This document shows, piece after piece, positions 45,104-53,579 of a stretch of 64,000 bases of DNA. The notes below the pieces were generated by a model that worked only from the letters and a program-made list of their open reading frames with translations, was not told where the DNA came from and did not search any database. The stretch is from Fontimonas thermophila (GTDB lineage: Bacteria; Pseudomonadota; Gammaproteobacteria; Nevskiales; Nevskiaceae): contig NZ_FOOC01000003.1 in assembly GCF_900113085.1 (NCBI RefSeq), forward strand, positions 124,001 to 188,000, written 5' to 3'. The position numbers were made by a program, and so were the translations under genes. Each line of letters opens with the position of its first letter. The first letter of the stretch is position 1.

Positions 45104-46695
45104 GCCTTCTGTGCCTCGATCTGCGAAGCGGGGGTCCGGATCAGGGCGGCCGGCCGCGGGCGCAGACTCCATAGACAGAACAGGCCACCGCCGATGAAGG
45201 CGAGATCCAGTGCAATCACCGTCGCCAATCCTGCGTTGAAAGCGTCGATCCAGCCAATGCCGCCGCACATCCAGCGCAGCAGGGGAAGGCCGACCAGGGC
45301 CAAGCCGGTGCTGCCCAGCAGGATGTCGCGGATGCGCGCAGGATCCCGCAGACGCCACGCCAGGATGGCGGCGATCGCTGCCGCGCCGAAGAAGGCGGCG
45401 AACATCACCGGTTCCAGCGCCGGCCAGATCCGGCGCGCGGGGAAGTACGCCCACGCCGCCGCCACCAGCGAAAGCGGCAGTCCGTAGGCGACCCAGCAGG
45501 TCAGGCGCGCCAGTGCACGCCAGATCGGCTGCTCGCTGCGGCGCTGCGTCCACAGCAGCAGTCCGGTGATGCTCACGTAGGCGCCGGCGAAGCCGAGCGC
45601 GAACCAGACGGTCTTGGACAGCACTCCGGCGAAGTTGCCGAAATGCAGCGGTGCCATCAGCGCGAACAGGGTCCCGCCCGTCGAGGGCACCAGACCCAGG
45701 TTGGGTTTGGCGTAGCGGAATTCGCCGGTGGCGCCGCTATAGACGTAAGTCGGGCCGGTGAGCGCACCTTCGCGGTAGTTCATGAACACCGTCACCAGGC
45801 TGTCGGCACGTCCCCAATGCTGGATTGAGACGAATGTGGGTTCGGCGTCGCTGCGGGCGCGGACGTCGGCGAGTATCGCATCGAGATCGGCCATCGGCGC
45901 CGGTGTCGCATCGACCTGTGGCGGGTTGCCGACGAGGGTCTCGATCAGCTTGTCCTGATCGCCACCGAATACGACCATCGCCACTGCCGGGATGCCGAGC
46001 GCGCTGCCGAAGCTGAAGTAGCTGCCGGTGAACGCCAGGATGAAAGCAAACGGCAGATTCCAGGTGCCAGCGATGACGTGGCTGTCGCGGGCCTTGAGCA
46101 GGGTTTCGCCCCTGCGGCGCAGGGTGAACAGCTCGCGGATGAGATGGCGGTGGACGACGAAGCCGCTCACCGCCGCAACCAGCATGGCCAGGCCGAGTAC
46201 GCCGGTGAGCAGCAGACCCCAGGGATCGGGGATGTGCAGGTTGACGTGCAGCCCGACAATGAATTCGGACAAGGCGTTGGCGACGTCGGTTGCTTCGATG
46301 TCCGCGTCGGTGCCTTCGCGCCGGTCCAGGATCTCGCCACTGCGCGGATCGATCTCGGCGGCGACGCCGCGCTCGCGCGGCTTGCCATCCTCGTCCGTTT
46401 CGTGTCTGTGGAAGAACACGTACAGGCGATTCCCGGCGCGCGGGAAGAAGAAGGCTTCCTCGTGGAACTGCGGGTCCACGCTGGCCGCGAAGTCGCGGAC
46501 CATGCGATCGGTCCCGGGCGGGAAGGGATCGGCGATGTGCGTTGACAGCGGGCTGGACCAGTCGGCGATTTCCTTTGCAAACACCGCGATGGTGCCGGTC
46601 AGGATCACGGCGTACAGCAGCAGGCCGAGGGCCACGGCCGACCAGCCGTGGATGGCGAGCAGTGTTTTCGTACGTTCCTGTGAAAGCCGGATCAT
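45100..46695 (-). CDS. PepSY-associated transmembrane protein (iron-uptake type)
   Basis: A 531-residue inner-membrane protein. The first helix is preceded by HGWSAVALGLLLYAVILTGT, the usual PepSY_TM opening; a periplasmic PepSY-like region with RSGEILDRREGTDADIEA follows, then paired helices, and a C-terminal set of helices. Such proteins are often encoded next to TonB receptors, and some act as ferric-siderophore reductases. The ATG at 46695 (MIRLSQERTKT) overlaps the stop of the upstream small protein (ATGA). Upstream codons of the longer frame shadow that small protein. Confidence 0.85.
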   Translation of the reverse strand: MIRLSQERTKTLLAIHGWSAVALGLLLYAVILTGTIAVFAKEIADWSSPLSTHIADPFPPGTDRMVRDFAASVDPQFHEEAFFFPRAGNRLYVFFHRHETDEDGKPRERGVAAEIDPRSGEILDRREGTDADIEATDVANALSEFIVGLHVNLHIPDPWGLLLTGVLGLAMLVAAVSGFVVHRHLIRELFTLRRRGETLLKARDSHVIAGTWNLPFAFILAFTGSYFSFGSALGIPAVAMVVFGGDQDKLIETLVGNPPQVDATPAPMADLDAILADVRARSDAEPTFVSIQHWGRADSLVTVFMNYREGALTGPTYVYSGATGEFRYAKPNLGLVPSTGGTLFALMAPLHFGNFAGVLSKTVWFALGFAGAYVSITGLLLWTQRRSEQPIWRALARLTCWVAYGLPLSLVAAAWAYFPARRIWPALEPVMFAAFFGAAAIAAILAWRLRDPARIRDILLGSTGLALVGLPLLRWMCGGIGWIDAFNAGLATVIALDLAFIGGGLFCLWSLRPRPAALIRTPASQIEAQKA

Positions 46696-47000
46696 GGGGC
46701 GCTGTGCAGCAGGTGCTGGGCGATCAGCGCGGCGTGCAGCAGGCCGATCCCCGCGATGAAAATCCAGGCGCGGGTCAGGCGGCGCGCGAGACAGGCGCAG
46801 AAGAACAGTGCGGCCCAGATCGCCGGGAACAGCAGGATCGGCAGCACCAGGTTGTCGATCTGGGCCGGCCCGGCGGGCAACCACAGCGCGCTGCCGGCCA
46901 TGACCAGGCAGGCGACGGCAAAGACCACGGGGCCGGCGAGCACGACTCGCGACCAGAGGCTGTGCCTGGAGGAGGTGTCGGCGGGGGATGCGGAGGTCAT
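46692..47000 (-). CDS. Small membrane protein, first gene of the PepSY operon
   Basis: A 102-residue protein with three hydrophobic segments (RVVLAGPVVFAVACLVMAGS; LVLPILLFPAIWAALFFCAC; IFIAGIGLLHAALIAQHLL). It may belong to DUF3649, a family that precedes PepSY and DUF3325 genes in iron-uptake operons, but I could not confirm the match. The ATG at 47000 lies 32 bases downstream of a Fur-box-like site; a TTG at 47018 would add six residues. Confidence 0.65.
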   Translation of the reverse strand: MTSASPADTSSRHSLWSRVVLAGPVVFAVACLVMAGSALWLPAGPAQIDNLVLPILLFPAIWAALFFCACLARRLTRAWIFIAGIGLLHAALIAQHLLHSAP

Positions 47001-47031
47001 TGCGGGACGAACGGGCAAGCCCGCCGATTGT

Positions 47032-47052
47032 AAATGAGAAAAACTTGCATTT
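47032..47052. promoter_or_regulatory. Fur-box-like site upstream of the PepSY operon
   Basis: A 21-base element with outer arms AAATG (47032-47036) and CATTT (47048-47052), and the Fur-like core AATGAGAA on the left. It is the most AT-rich patch of the region and lies 31 bases before the start of the 102-residue gene, on the side from which that minus-strand operon is read. It would give iron-dependent repression by Fur. Confidence 0.65.
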
Positions 47053-47133
47053 GCATCATCGAAAGGTGAGCCCGCCGGGTCGGTGGCCGTGTGTCCTGCT
47101 TGCGCGCGGTGCCGGCGGCAACGGGCGGTGGTG

Positions 47134-47280
47134 CTACGACACCCCCTGGTAACCGAGCCAGGCCGCCAGCAGTGGTACGAGCAGCCAAAGCAAGCCCTTG
47201 ATCAGAAAGAACCAGAAGCCGAGCTGGGCGAACCGCGCCCAGCGCCGGTGCGGTGGGTCGCGGACCAGTGATCGTTTCAT
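47134..47280 (-). CDS. 48-residue membrane microprotein coupled to hugZ
   Basis: Read directly from the minus strand: MKRSLVRDPPHRRWARFAQL, then a hydrophobic stretch GFWFFLIKGLLWLLVPLLAA, then WLGYQGVS and a TAG stop. That is a basic N-terminus, one membrane helix of about 22 residues and a short tail. Its ATG overlaps the hugZ stop by four bases (ATGA), the same coupling used by every gene pair upstream in the operon, which argues strongly that it is translated. I know no name for it. It is the last gene of the heme operon, and the Fur-box-like site follows about 80 bases downstream. Confidence 0.75.
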   Translation of the reverse strand: MKRSLVRDPPHRRWARFAQLGFWFFLIKGLLWLLVPLLAAWLGYQGVS

Positions 47281-48029
47281 GCCGCGACGGCCCGTGCGCG
47301 GCGCACCAGCGCGACCATCGCCGCGCGCACATCGGCCACGGTGCTGACCGGGATATCGAAATCGATGCGCAGCAGGCGTTTGCCGAGCATGAGATCAAAG
47401 CCCTCGCCATCGATCGCGGACAGCCGCGGAACGGCTTCCCCTGGCTCGATGCCGTGCAGACGGCAGTAATCGCGCAGCGCATCGACGTGGTCGCCGTTCA
47501 TGTGCGCAATCATCCCCGCTTCTTCCTGAGCCGTGAACGGGTGGGTGCGGCGGATCATCTCCGCGCTGACCCAGTGGATTCTGCCGAAGCCACCGATGTA
47601 GCGGGCCTTGACCGGCTCGATGCGGTAGAACGCGAAGTCGTGCGCGCGCTGGTAGTCCACGGCGTGCGGGAAGCGCCGGTAATAGCGTTCGGCCACATCG
47701 TCGATATCGGTCTCGACGCGGGATGCATCGCCGACCAAGGTCAGGCGACCGCTGGCCTGGATGTCGTCGCTCCCCTCGATCAGGGTCAGCGAGACGCGTG
47801 CATCGGCCTTGATGTTCTTTGTGTGCTGGGCGAGATCGCTGATCAGCATCACCGGTCGATTGTTCCGATCGGGGACGAAAGTGACGACCGAGCCGAACGG
47901 ATAGCCGGGGAGCTCCAGCGACAGCGTCGAAAGAATGCCCTGGGCGCTGCGTGCGTAGAGCGCGCGGGCCTCGCGGGCGATGTCGGCATGGCTGTTCATG
48001 GCGGCAGTGGATGATGGTGTTGGGATCAT
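47277..48029 (-). CDS. hugZ: HugZ-like heme-utilisation protein
   Basis: A 250-residue split-barrel (PNPOx-fold) protein of the HugZ group, which binds and degrades heme in Campylobacter and Helicobacter. It shows RSAQGILSTLSLELPGYPFG, GSVVTFVPD, GDASRVETD, YIGGFGRIHWV and a C-terminal DUF2470-like domain (MIAHMNGDHVDALRDYCR). The ATG at 48029 overlaps the stop of the HmuY-like gene (ATGA) and is favoured by coupling; an internal ATG at 47999 (MNSHADIAREAR) matches the usual family N-terminus and is a real alternative. It would release iron from heme brought in by the receptor encoded upstream. Confidence 0.88.
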   Translation of the reverse strand: MIPTPSSTAAMNSHADIAREARALYARSAQGILSTLSLELPGYPFGSVVTFVPDRNNRPVMLISDLAQHTKNIKADARVSLTLIEGSDDIQASGRLTLVGDASRVETDIDDVAERYYRRFPHAVDYQRAHDFAFYRIEPVKARYIGGFGRIHWVSAEMIRRTHPFTAQEEAGMIAHMNGDHVDALRDYCRLHGIEPGEAVPRLSAIDGEGFDLMLGKRLLRIDFDIPVSTVADVRAAMVALVRRARAVAA

Positions 48030-49360
48030 GGTGGGGGCAGGGCGGCGAACTCGAACGAGGGATGGCCCGACTCGCCGGCATCACCGTAGTAGTCGAGCAT
48101 GCGCAGTTTCCAGTAGTGGCCATCGCGGCCGCGGACCACATAGACGACATCGCGCGGCGAGATGTGATGCATGCCGTTCCCCTTGTCGCAGAAGCCGGAG
48201 TAGTAATACCAGCCGTAGTCGCCATCGGCGCCGAAGGCGCATTCGCCGCCGCGTTCGCGCGGCGGGTAGGTGACGAAGGCGAGCGCGCCGTCTGCGTCGC
48301 TGTGCCACTGCGCGTCGGCGGGCACCGCAGTGCGCGCCGACCAGTCGTCGCGCAGCAGATCGTGGATGGCGACGATGCCGGCGCCGGAGCTGCCGCCATT
48401 GAGCTTGATGTCGGTGCGCCGGATCGCGAGGTCCCAGCCGGCGGCATCGCGCGCCGGTGCGTTCGGCGCCACCTGCTGCGCGTGACTCAGATCCAGATAG
48501 ACCCAGGCGTTCTCGTCGGCGGCATCGACGTCGGCGCGCATGCCGCCGGCGGTCGGTGTGAAAACGGCGCGGCCCAGCGGCGCGACTGCGCCGCCGACGT
48601 CGCTGCAGGGGCTGCCGTCGATTTCGAGGAAGTCGTACTGCGGATGCGCGGAGGCACCGGTGGCGTCGTAGTAGCCGGTCATGCGCAGCTTGTAGTAGCG
48701 GCATTCGACGGTGCGCAGCACATAGCCGACGTTGGCGCGCGCGCTGATCGCCGAGCCGGCGAGATAGCCGCTGTAGCGGTACCAGCCGTAGTCGCCGGCA
48801 CCGGTGAGGGGATCGGGATCGGCGTCGGCCTGCGGATGCGTGCTCATCGCATAGGCCGTCGTGTCGAGCGGATCGGATGGGTTGCCGCCGACGCTGCCTT
48901 CGGCGTCGGTGACGTATTCGACCTCGCCGGGCGGTGGCGCCGCGTCGATGCTCGCGAACGGGTAGCTTTCGCCCGCAGCGACCTTGTGCGCGTACACGGC
49001 CGCGTCGATGCCGCCGGGCGGCGCACCGGAAACGCCGCCGTTGAGTTTGATGTCGACACCGCGGTGGGCGAGGTCCCAGGCATCGCTCGCCGCCGGGTCC
49101 GGCGGGAACACCTGCGTCTGCGTGTCGAGGTCGATGTAGACCCAGTCGTCGCCGCTGGCATCGACCGCGGCCTGGTAATGGCCGTCGGCATGCTGCGTGA
49201 AGACCGCCTGCGTGCCGCCGGGACCGGGCAGCTCCGTTCCGGGCTGCGTGCCGGGATCGTCAGCGTCGGGATTCGGCGAGATGTCGCCGGCACAGGCGGC
49301 GAGCGCCAGGGCGGCGGATGCGCAGCATGCGCGCCAGCGGCCAGTCGTGAGCGTGCTCAT
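48026..49360 (-). CDS. Lipoprotein with two HmuY-like domains
   Basis: A 444-residue lipoprotein: lipobox LAAC with Cys23, a short Pro/Asp-rich linker, then two tandem HmuY-like repeats. Repeat one contains WVYIDLDTQTQVFPP and WDLAHRGVDIKLNGG; repeat two contains WVYLDLSHAQQVAPN and WDLAIRRTDIKLNGG. Each ends with a matching YGWYRYSGY / YGWYYYSGF and KLRMTGYYD / KLRMLDYYG segment. HmuY proteins are surface hemophores in Bacteroidetes; a protein with two copies in a gammaproteobacterium could hold two hemes. Start at 49360 overlaps the receptor stop (ATGA), and the stop overlaps hugZ. Confidence 0.85.
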   Translation of the reverse strand: MSTLTTGRWRACCASAALALAACAGDISPNPDADDPGTQPGTELPGPGGTQAVFTQHADGHYQAAVDASGDDWVYIDLDTQTQVFPPDPAASDAWDLAHRGVDIKLNGGVSGAPPGGIDAAVYAHKVAAGESYPFASIDAAPPPGEVEYVTDAEGSVGGNPSDPLDTTAYAMSTHPQADADPDPLTGAGDYGWYRYSGYLAGSAISARANVGYVLRTVECRYYKLRMTGYYDATGASAHPQYDFLEIDGSPCSDVGGAVAPLGRAVFTPTAGGMRADVDAADENAWVYLDLSHAQQVAPNAPARDAAGWDLAIRRTDIKLNGGSSGAGIVAIHDLLRDDWSARTAVPADAQWHSDADGALAFVTYPPRERGGECAFGADGDYGWYYYSGFCDKGNGMHHISPRDVVYVVRGRDGHYWKLRMLDYYGDAGESGHPSFEFAALPPP

Positions 49361-51573
49361 TCGAAGCTCCATCGCAGTTCCAGGGAGACCGATCGCGGCT
49401 GGATCGGCAGGTACGCGGGATCGCCCGCATCGAAGAGGTTGTCGATGCCCAGCGCGAGCGCGCAGCACCGCCAGCGCGTCCACTCGGCGCGCGCATCGAA
49501 CAGCGCGTAGGCGCTCGCGCGGCCGGCCGCAATCGGCGCGCCGCCGGTATCGACGTCGAGCCCGAACACGCGCTCACCGATCCACACCCCGCGCAGGCCC
49601 AGCGCGTAGTCGGGCTGCTCGAAGCGCAGCGCAGCGTTGGCGCGGTGCTCGGGCCGTCCGCTCAGCGGCCGGCCGCTCGCCTCGTCCTCGCTGTGCAGCC
49701 AGCCATAGCCGAGCCGCAGCTCCAGCGGCGACCATGGCCGCAGCTGCAGCTGCAGCTGCAGATCGGCGCCGTAGAGCCGCGCCGAAGCGACGTTGCGGTA
49801 GCTGTAGACGATCGGCGGACCGTTCTGGACCTGCACGATCTCGATCAGATCTTCGACGGCGCTGTGATGCGCGCTCAGCGCGAGGCTGGCGTCGCGGCGC
49901 GCAAACCAGGTGAGGCCGAGGTTGTAGGCGACGCTGCGCTCGGGCTCGAGCGCGGGATTGCCATCGACGCGATAGCCGATCGCTGGATTGTCGAAGCGCA
50001 GCAGCAGCTGCTTGAAATCGGGCGCGCGATAGCCGTGGCCGTAACCGGCGCGCAGGATCCAGTCGCGCGCAAGCTCGTAGCGCAGCGACAGCTTTGGCGA
50101 CAGCTGCTCGCCGAACTGAGAATCGCGGTCGTAGCGCGCGCCGGCGACGAGCGCGAGCGCGCCGTCGCGCAGCGCGAGTTCGTCCTGAGCGAACACGGAC
50201 TGGCGGTCGCGTTCGCCGGTCGTACCGAGGCGGTCGGCCTCCAGCGTCTCAAGCTGCGCCTCGGCGCCGAGCGTGACGCGGTGCAGGCCGATGCGATGGT
50301 CGAGTTGCGCCGCGCCGCTCCAGAGTTCATCCAGCGTCTCCTCGTCGATCGCCTCGCCGCCGCCGCGCGGCTGCTGCAGGTACTGGTCGAAGTAGCGGTT
50401 GAAATAGCCGTCCAGCCGCAGCTCGGTGGCGCCGCCGAGGGCGATGCGTGGCGCGATGCCGGCGCGCACTTCCTCGATGCGCTTGCGGGTGTCGTGGACC
50501 GCGCCGCCGGTACCGTCATCGACGCGGCGGCTGTCGTCGAGCGCGTAGGCGAGGTCCGCGTCGAGATCGAATTCGGCGTGCGGGCTCCAGCGCGCCGTGC
50601 CCTGAGCGGAGCGGCTGTCGCCGGCGATGCCGTCGCGGCCGGCGGTGGCCGGGTCGAGGTCGTAGGGCTCGGTATGCAGGACGCCGCCGCCGATGCGTCC
50701 GCCCAGGCGCTCGCCCAGCGCCCAGCCGGCGTTGCCGAAGAGCTCGGCATTGGCTTCGTCGTCCGCGCGCAGCGTCAGCGCGCCGGCCTCGCCACCGCGC
50801 CGGCGCGTGATCAGGTTGATCACGCCGCCGAGGGCATCGGCGCCGTAGAGCGCGGACGAGGGCCCGCGCACGATCTCGATGCGCTCGATGCCGTCCAGGC
50901 GCAGGCGCGTCAGGTCGATGGCGCCGTTGATGCGGCCGATCATGCGCCGCCCGTCGATGAGGACCAGCACGTGCTCGGAGGCCAGCCCCTGGATCTCGAT
51001 GCGCGTGCCGCGCCCGGCCAAGCGCGAGGCATGGATGCCGCCTTCGCGTTCGAGCAGTTCGGCGAGATCGCGTGCACCGCTGTTGCGGATGTCGGCCGCG
51101 GTGATCAACTGCACATCGACCGGCGCGTCGGACAGGCGATGGGCAGTGCGCGTGCCGGTGACGACGATCGTGTCGAGCGCAGTCAAGGGTTGCGCGTTCT
51201 CGGCGCCGGCCGCGCGCAGCGGCTCGACCGCGATCGTCGCGACGTCCTCCTGCGCCCGCGCCGAACCCCACCACAGGCCGGCGGCGAGGATCGACACCGA
51301 GGTGATCGTCCACAGCGGGCGGCGCAGCCGATCGTGCTGCCGCGTCGCGGCCGCCAGGCCCGCGGCACCGGCGCAGGCGGCCGCGTGCAGCAGCCAGCGA
51401 GCGAAGGCGGCGCCGCTGCCGTGGCTCTCGATCCAGACCAGCAGCGCCGCGGCGGCGAGGGGTGCGCTGAGCAGGCGCCACTCCAGCGCCTCGTCGGCGC
51501 GCCGACGTCGGTCCGGCGGCGTCAGCCAGCAGGCGGTGGCGGCCAGCATCAGCAGGCTGGCGAACAAATCCAT
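49357..51573 (-). CDS. TonB-dependent heme/iron receptor with N-terminal membrane extension
   Basis: A 738-residue outer-membrane receptor. The plug domain begins near TIVVTGTRTAHRLSDAPVDV and contains RIEIVRGPSSALYGADALGG with VINLITRR; the barrel includes LSPKLSLRYELARDWILRAG, YGHGYRAPDFKQLLLRF, and ends VSLELRWSFE. Unusually, about 85 residues precede the apparent signal region: three hydrophobic segments (residues 1-17, 33-47, 57-76) around an arginine-rich loop, then LRRPLWTITSVSILAAGLWW and GSARAQ as a signal-like helix. No usable start codon lies just before that helix, so the extension seems truly fused. The gene heads the heme operon, and a Fur-box-like site lies 74 bases upstream. 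Confidence 0.88.
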   Translation of the reverse strand: MDLFASLLMLAATACWLTPPDRRRRADEALEWRLLSAPLAAAALLVWIESHGSGAAFARWLLHAAACAGAAGLAAATRQHDRLRRPLWTITSVSILAAGLWWGSARAQEDVATIAVEPLRAAGAENAQPLTALDTIVVTGTRTAHRLSDAPVDVQLITAADIRNSGARDLAELLEREGGIHASRLAGRGTRIEIQGLASEHVLVLIDGRRMIGRINGAIDLTRLRLDGIERIEIVRGPSSALYGADALGGVINLITRRRGGEAGALTLRADDEANAELFGNAGWALGERLGGRIGGGVLHTEPYDLDPATAGRDGIAGDSRSAQGTARWSPHAEFDLDADLAYALDDSRRVDDGTGGAVHDTRKRIEEVRAGIAPRIALGGATELRLDGYFNRYFDQYLQQPRGGGEAIDEETLDELWSGAAQLDHRIGLHRVTLGAEAQLETLEADRLGTTGERDRQSVFAQDELALRDGALALVAGARYDRDSQFGEQLSPKLSLRYELARDWILRAGYGHGYRAPDFKQLLLRFDNPAIGYRVDGNPALEPERSVAYNLGLTWFARRDASLALSAHHSAVEDLIEIVQVQNGPPIVYSYRNVASARLYGADLQLQLQLRPWSPLELRLGYGWLHSEDEASGRPLSGRPEHRANAALRFEQPDYALGLRGVWIGERVFGLDVDTGGAPIAAGRASAYALFDARAEWTRWRCCALALGIDNLFDAGDPAYLPIQPRSVSLELRWSFE

Positions 51574-51646
51574 GCGCGAAAGTCCCCAAGATCAGCAACA
51601 GCCGAAGGCCTGGGCCTCGCAGCGGGCGCCGCGAACCTGGGGGTGA

Positions 51647-51663
51647 CGAATGATAACCATTCG
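51647..51663. promoter_or_regulatory. Fur-box-like palindrome between receptor and PNPOx gene
   Basis: CGAATGATAACCATTCG, a perfect 6-base inverted repeat with a 5-base centre, close to the Fur pattern (AATGATAA / CATT). It lies in the 164-base gap between the receptor (start 51573, minus) and the PNPOx-fold gene (start 51738, plus), so it could control both directions. Confidence 0.7.
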
Positions 51664-51737
51664 CAACAGAGCCGGCAATGCCGCTGCTGCGACCGGCGCC
51701 GATGGTCGGCGCGTGCGCCCGCGCATTACGATGCGCC

Positions 51738-52229
51738 ATGCCCGATTCCTCTTCCGTCCTCATCGACGCGGATACCGCGCGCTTCCTGCTCAGCGGCCTG
51801 TCGATCGGCGTTGCCGCGCGCGACGCAGCGGGGCGGCCGTCGATTGCCCGTGCCTGCGGCCTGCGTCTGCCGCCGGACCGCTCGAGCCTGCGCGTGCTGG
51901 TTGTGCGCGACCAGGCGCTGGATCTGCTCGCCGACGTCGAGGCGCTCGGCATGGCCGCCGCGGTGTTCTCGGAGGTGAGCAGCCATCGCACGCTGCAGAT
52001 CAAGTCGACGCAGACCCGCGTCGAGCCGGCGGACGGCGACGATCTGGCGGCGCTCGACGCCCAGGTCGAGCGCTTCGCCGCGACGCTCGATGCGATCGGT
52101 CATGCGCCGGAATTCACTGCCGCGCTGCTCGGCCAGCGCGGCCAGGCGATCGCCGCGATCGTGATGCGCCCGGAGCAGGTGTATTCGCAGACGCCCGGCC
52201 CCGGTGCCGGCGCCAGGCTCAAGGGCTGA
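51738..52229 (+). CDS. PNPOx-fold (split-barrel) protein divergent from the heme receptor
   Basis: A 163-residue protein of the pyridoxamine-phosphate-oxidase-like split-barrel superfamily: LSIGVAARDAAGRPSIARAC and VFSEVSSHRTLQIKSTQTRV are typical strands. It has no identifiable cofactor motif, so FMN, heme or F420 binding cannot be told apart. The ATG at 51738 (MPDSSSVLIDADT) was chosen; an upstream ATG at 51678 is possible. It is followed at once by a second split-barrel gene (2 bases after its stop), and shares a Fur-box-like site with the receptor. Confidence 0.78.
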   Translation: MPDSSSVLIDADTARFLLSGLSIGVAARDAAGRPSIARACGLRLPPDRSSLRVLVVRDQALDLLADVEALGMAAAVFSEVSSHRTLQIKSTQTRVEPADGDDLAALDAQVERFAATLDAIGHAPEFTAALLGQRGQAIAAIVMRPEQVYSQTPGPGAGARLKG

Positions 52230-52231
52230 CG

Positions 52232-53569
52232 ATGCATCTCAGCGTGGACGATATCCGCGCCTGCCTGGACGGCGGCGTGCCGTCGTTGCTGGCGACCTGT
52301 TCGGCCGACGGCGTGCCCAACGTCACCTACGTGTCGCAGCTGCACCGCGTCGATGCGATGCACGTCGCCGCCTCATTCCAGTTCTTTAACAAGACGCGCG
52401 AGAACATCCTCGCCAATCCCAGCGCCGTCGCCGAAGTGATCGATCCGCGCACCGCCGCGCGCTACCGGCTGCAGCTGCGCTACCGCCACACGGAGTCGGC
52501 CGGTCCGCTGTTCGAGAGCATGAAGGCCAAGCTCTCCGGCATCGCCGCGCTGACCGGCATGAGCGGCATTTTCAAGCTGCAGGGCGCCGACGTTTACGAA
52601 GTGCTCGCGATCACCGCCGTGCCCAATCCGGCCTTGCCGCGACCCCCCGGCGGCAATCTGCTGCCGGGCCTGCGCCGCGTCAGCGAGCGGCTCGCCGCGC
52701 AGACGCGCATGGACGCGCTGTTCGACACGCTGCTGCAGGAGCTGGAAGCCGCGCTCGGCATCGGCCACGCGATGCTGCTGCTGTGCGAGGCCGGCGCGCG
52801 CAAGCTGTACACGGTGGCGACGCGCGGCTATCCCAGCTCCGGCGTCGGTGCCGAAGTGCCGTTCGGTGCCGGCGTCATCGGCATCTGCGCCGAGCAGCGC
52901 GCGCCGATTCGCATCGCCTACATGACGGCCGAGTACGCCTACGGACGCGCGCTGCGCGAGTCGGCGCTGGCGCACGGCATGCTCGAATCTCTGGAGACGC
53001 AGATCCCGTTTCCCGGCATGCCGGCGCCGCACAGCCAGCTCGCCGTGCCGGTGATCGGCGGCGGTGAGCTGTTCGGCGTGCTCTACGCGGAGAGCGCGCA
53101 GGACCGGCGCTTCGGCTACGACGAGGAAGACGCGCTGGTCGCGCTGGCGGCCCAGCTCGCCGGCCTGCTGCGGGCGCTGCGCGAGGCGGCCGACGACGAT
53201 GCCGCCGTTCCCACCGCTGCGGCGGTGCCGCCGCAGGCCGGGCGTCCTGCGCTCGTCGTGCGTCACTACCGCGCCGACCACAGCGTCTTCTTCGACGACG
53301 CCTATCTGATCAAGGGCGTGGCCGGCGCCATCCTGTGGAAGCTGCTCGGCGCCCATGCCGCCGACGGGCGCGTCGAGTTCAGCAACCGCGAGCTGCGCCT
53401 CGACGCCTCGCTCAAGCTGCCGGAGATCGTCGACAACCTGGAGGCGCGCCTGATCCTGCTGCGCAAGCGCCTGGCCGAGCGCTGCGGCCACATCGGCATC
53501 GAGCCGACCGGCCGCGGCCGCTTCCGCTTGCGCGTCGAGCGGCCGCTGCAGCTCGAAGAGTTCGACTGA
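52232..53569 (+). CDS. PNPOx-GAF-winged-helix-like fusion protein
   Basis: A 445-residue fusion. Residues 1-140 are a split barrel (SLLATCSADGVPNVTYVSQL, VSQLHRVDAMHVAASFQFFN, RYRLQLRYRH). Residues about 155-320 form a GAF domain (RMDALFDTLLQELEAALGIG; LAVPVIGGGELFGVLYAESA). After a Pro/Ala linker the last 80 residues (VEFSNRELRLDASLKLPEIV; ARLILLRKRLAERCGHIGIE) look like a winged-helix output of the OmpR C-terminal type, but this is a resemblance only. It may sense a redox or gas ligand and control neighbouring genes. It starts 2 bases after the previous split-barrel gene and is convergent with the hemerythrin gene. Confidence 0.8.
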   Translation: MHLSVDDIRACLDGGVPSLLATCSADGVPNVTYVSQLHRVDAMHVAASFQFFNKTRENILANPSAVAEVIDPRTAARYRLQLRYRHTESAGPLFESMKAKLSGIAALTGMSGIFKLQGADVYEVLAITAVPNPALPRPPGGNLLPGLRRVSERLAAQTRMDALFDTLLQELEAALGIGHAMLLLCEAGARKLYTVATRGYPSSGVGAEVPFGAGVIGICAEQRAPIRIAYMTAEYAYGRALRESALAHGMLESLETQIPFPGMPAPHSQLAVPVIGGGELFGVLYAESAQDRRFGYDEEDALVALAAQLAGLLRALREAADDDAAVPTAAAVPPQAGRPALVVRHYRADHSVFFDDAYLIKGVAGAILWKLLGAHAADGRVEFSNRELRLDASLKLPEIVDNLEARLILLRKRLAERCGHIGIEPTGRGRFRLRVERPLQLEEFD

Positions 53570-53579
53570 GCGCGGCGCT

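Noticed and set aside
49645-51978. 777-codon plus-strand frame opposite the TonB receptor
   Set aside because: Antisense to clear plug and barrel motifs; its product shows no known fold and it overlaps the Fur-like site and the start of the next gene.
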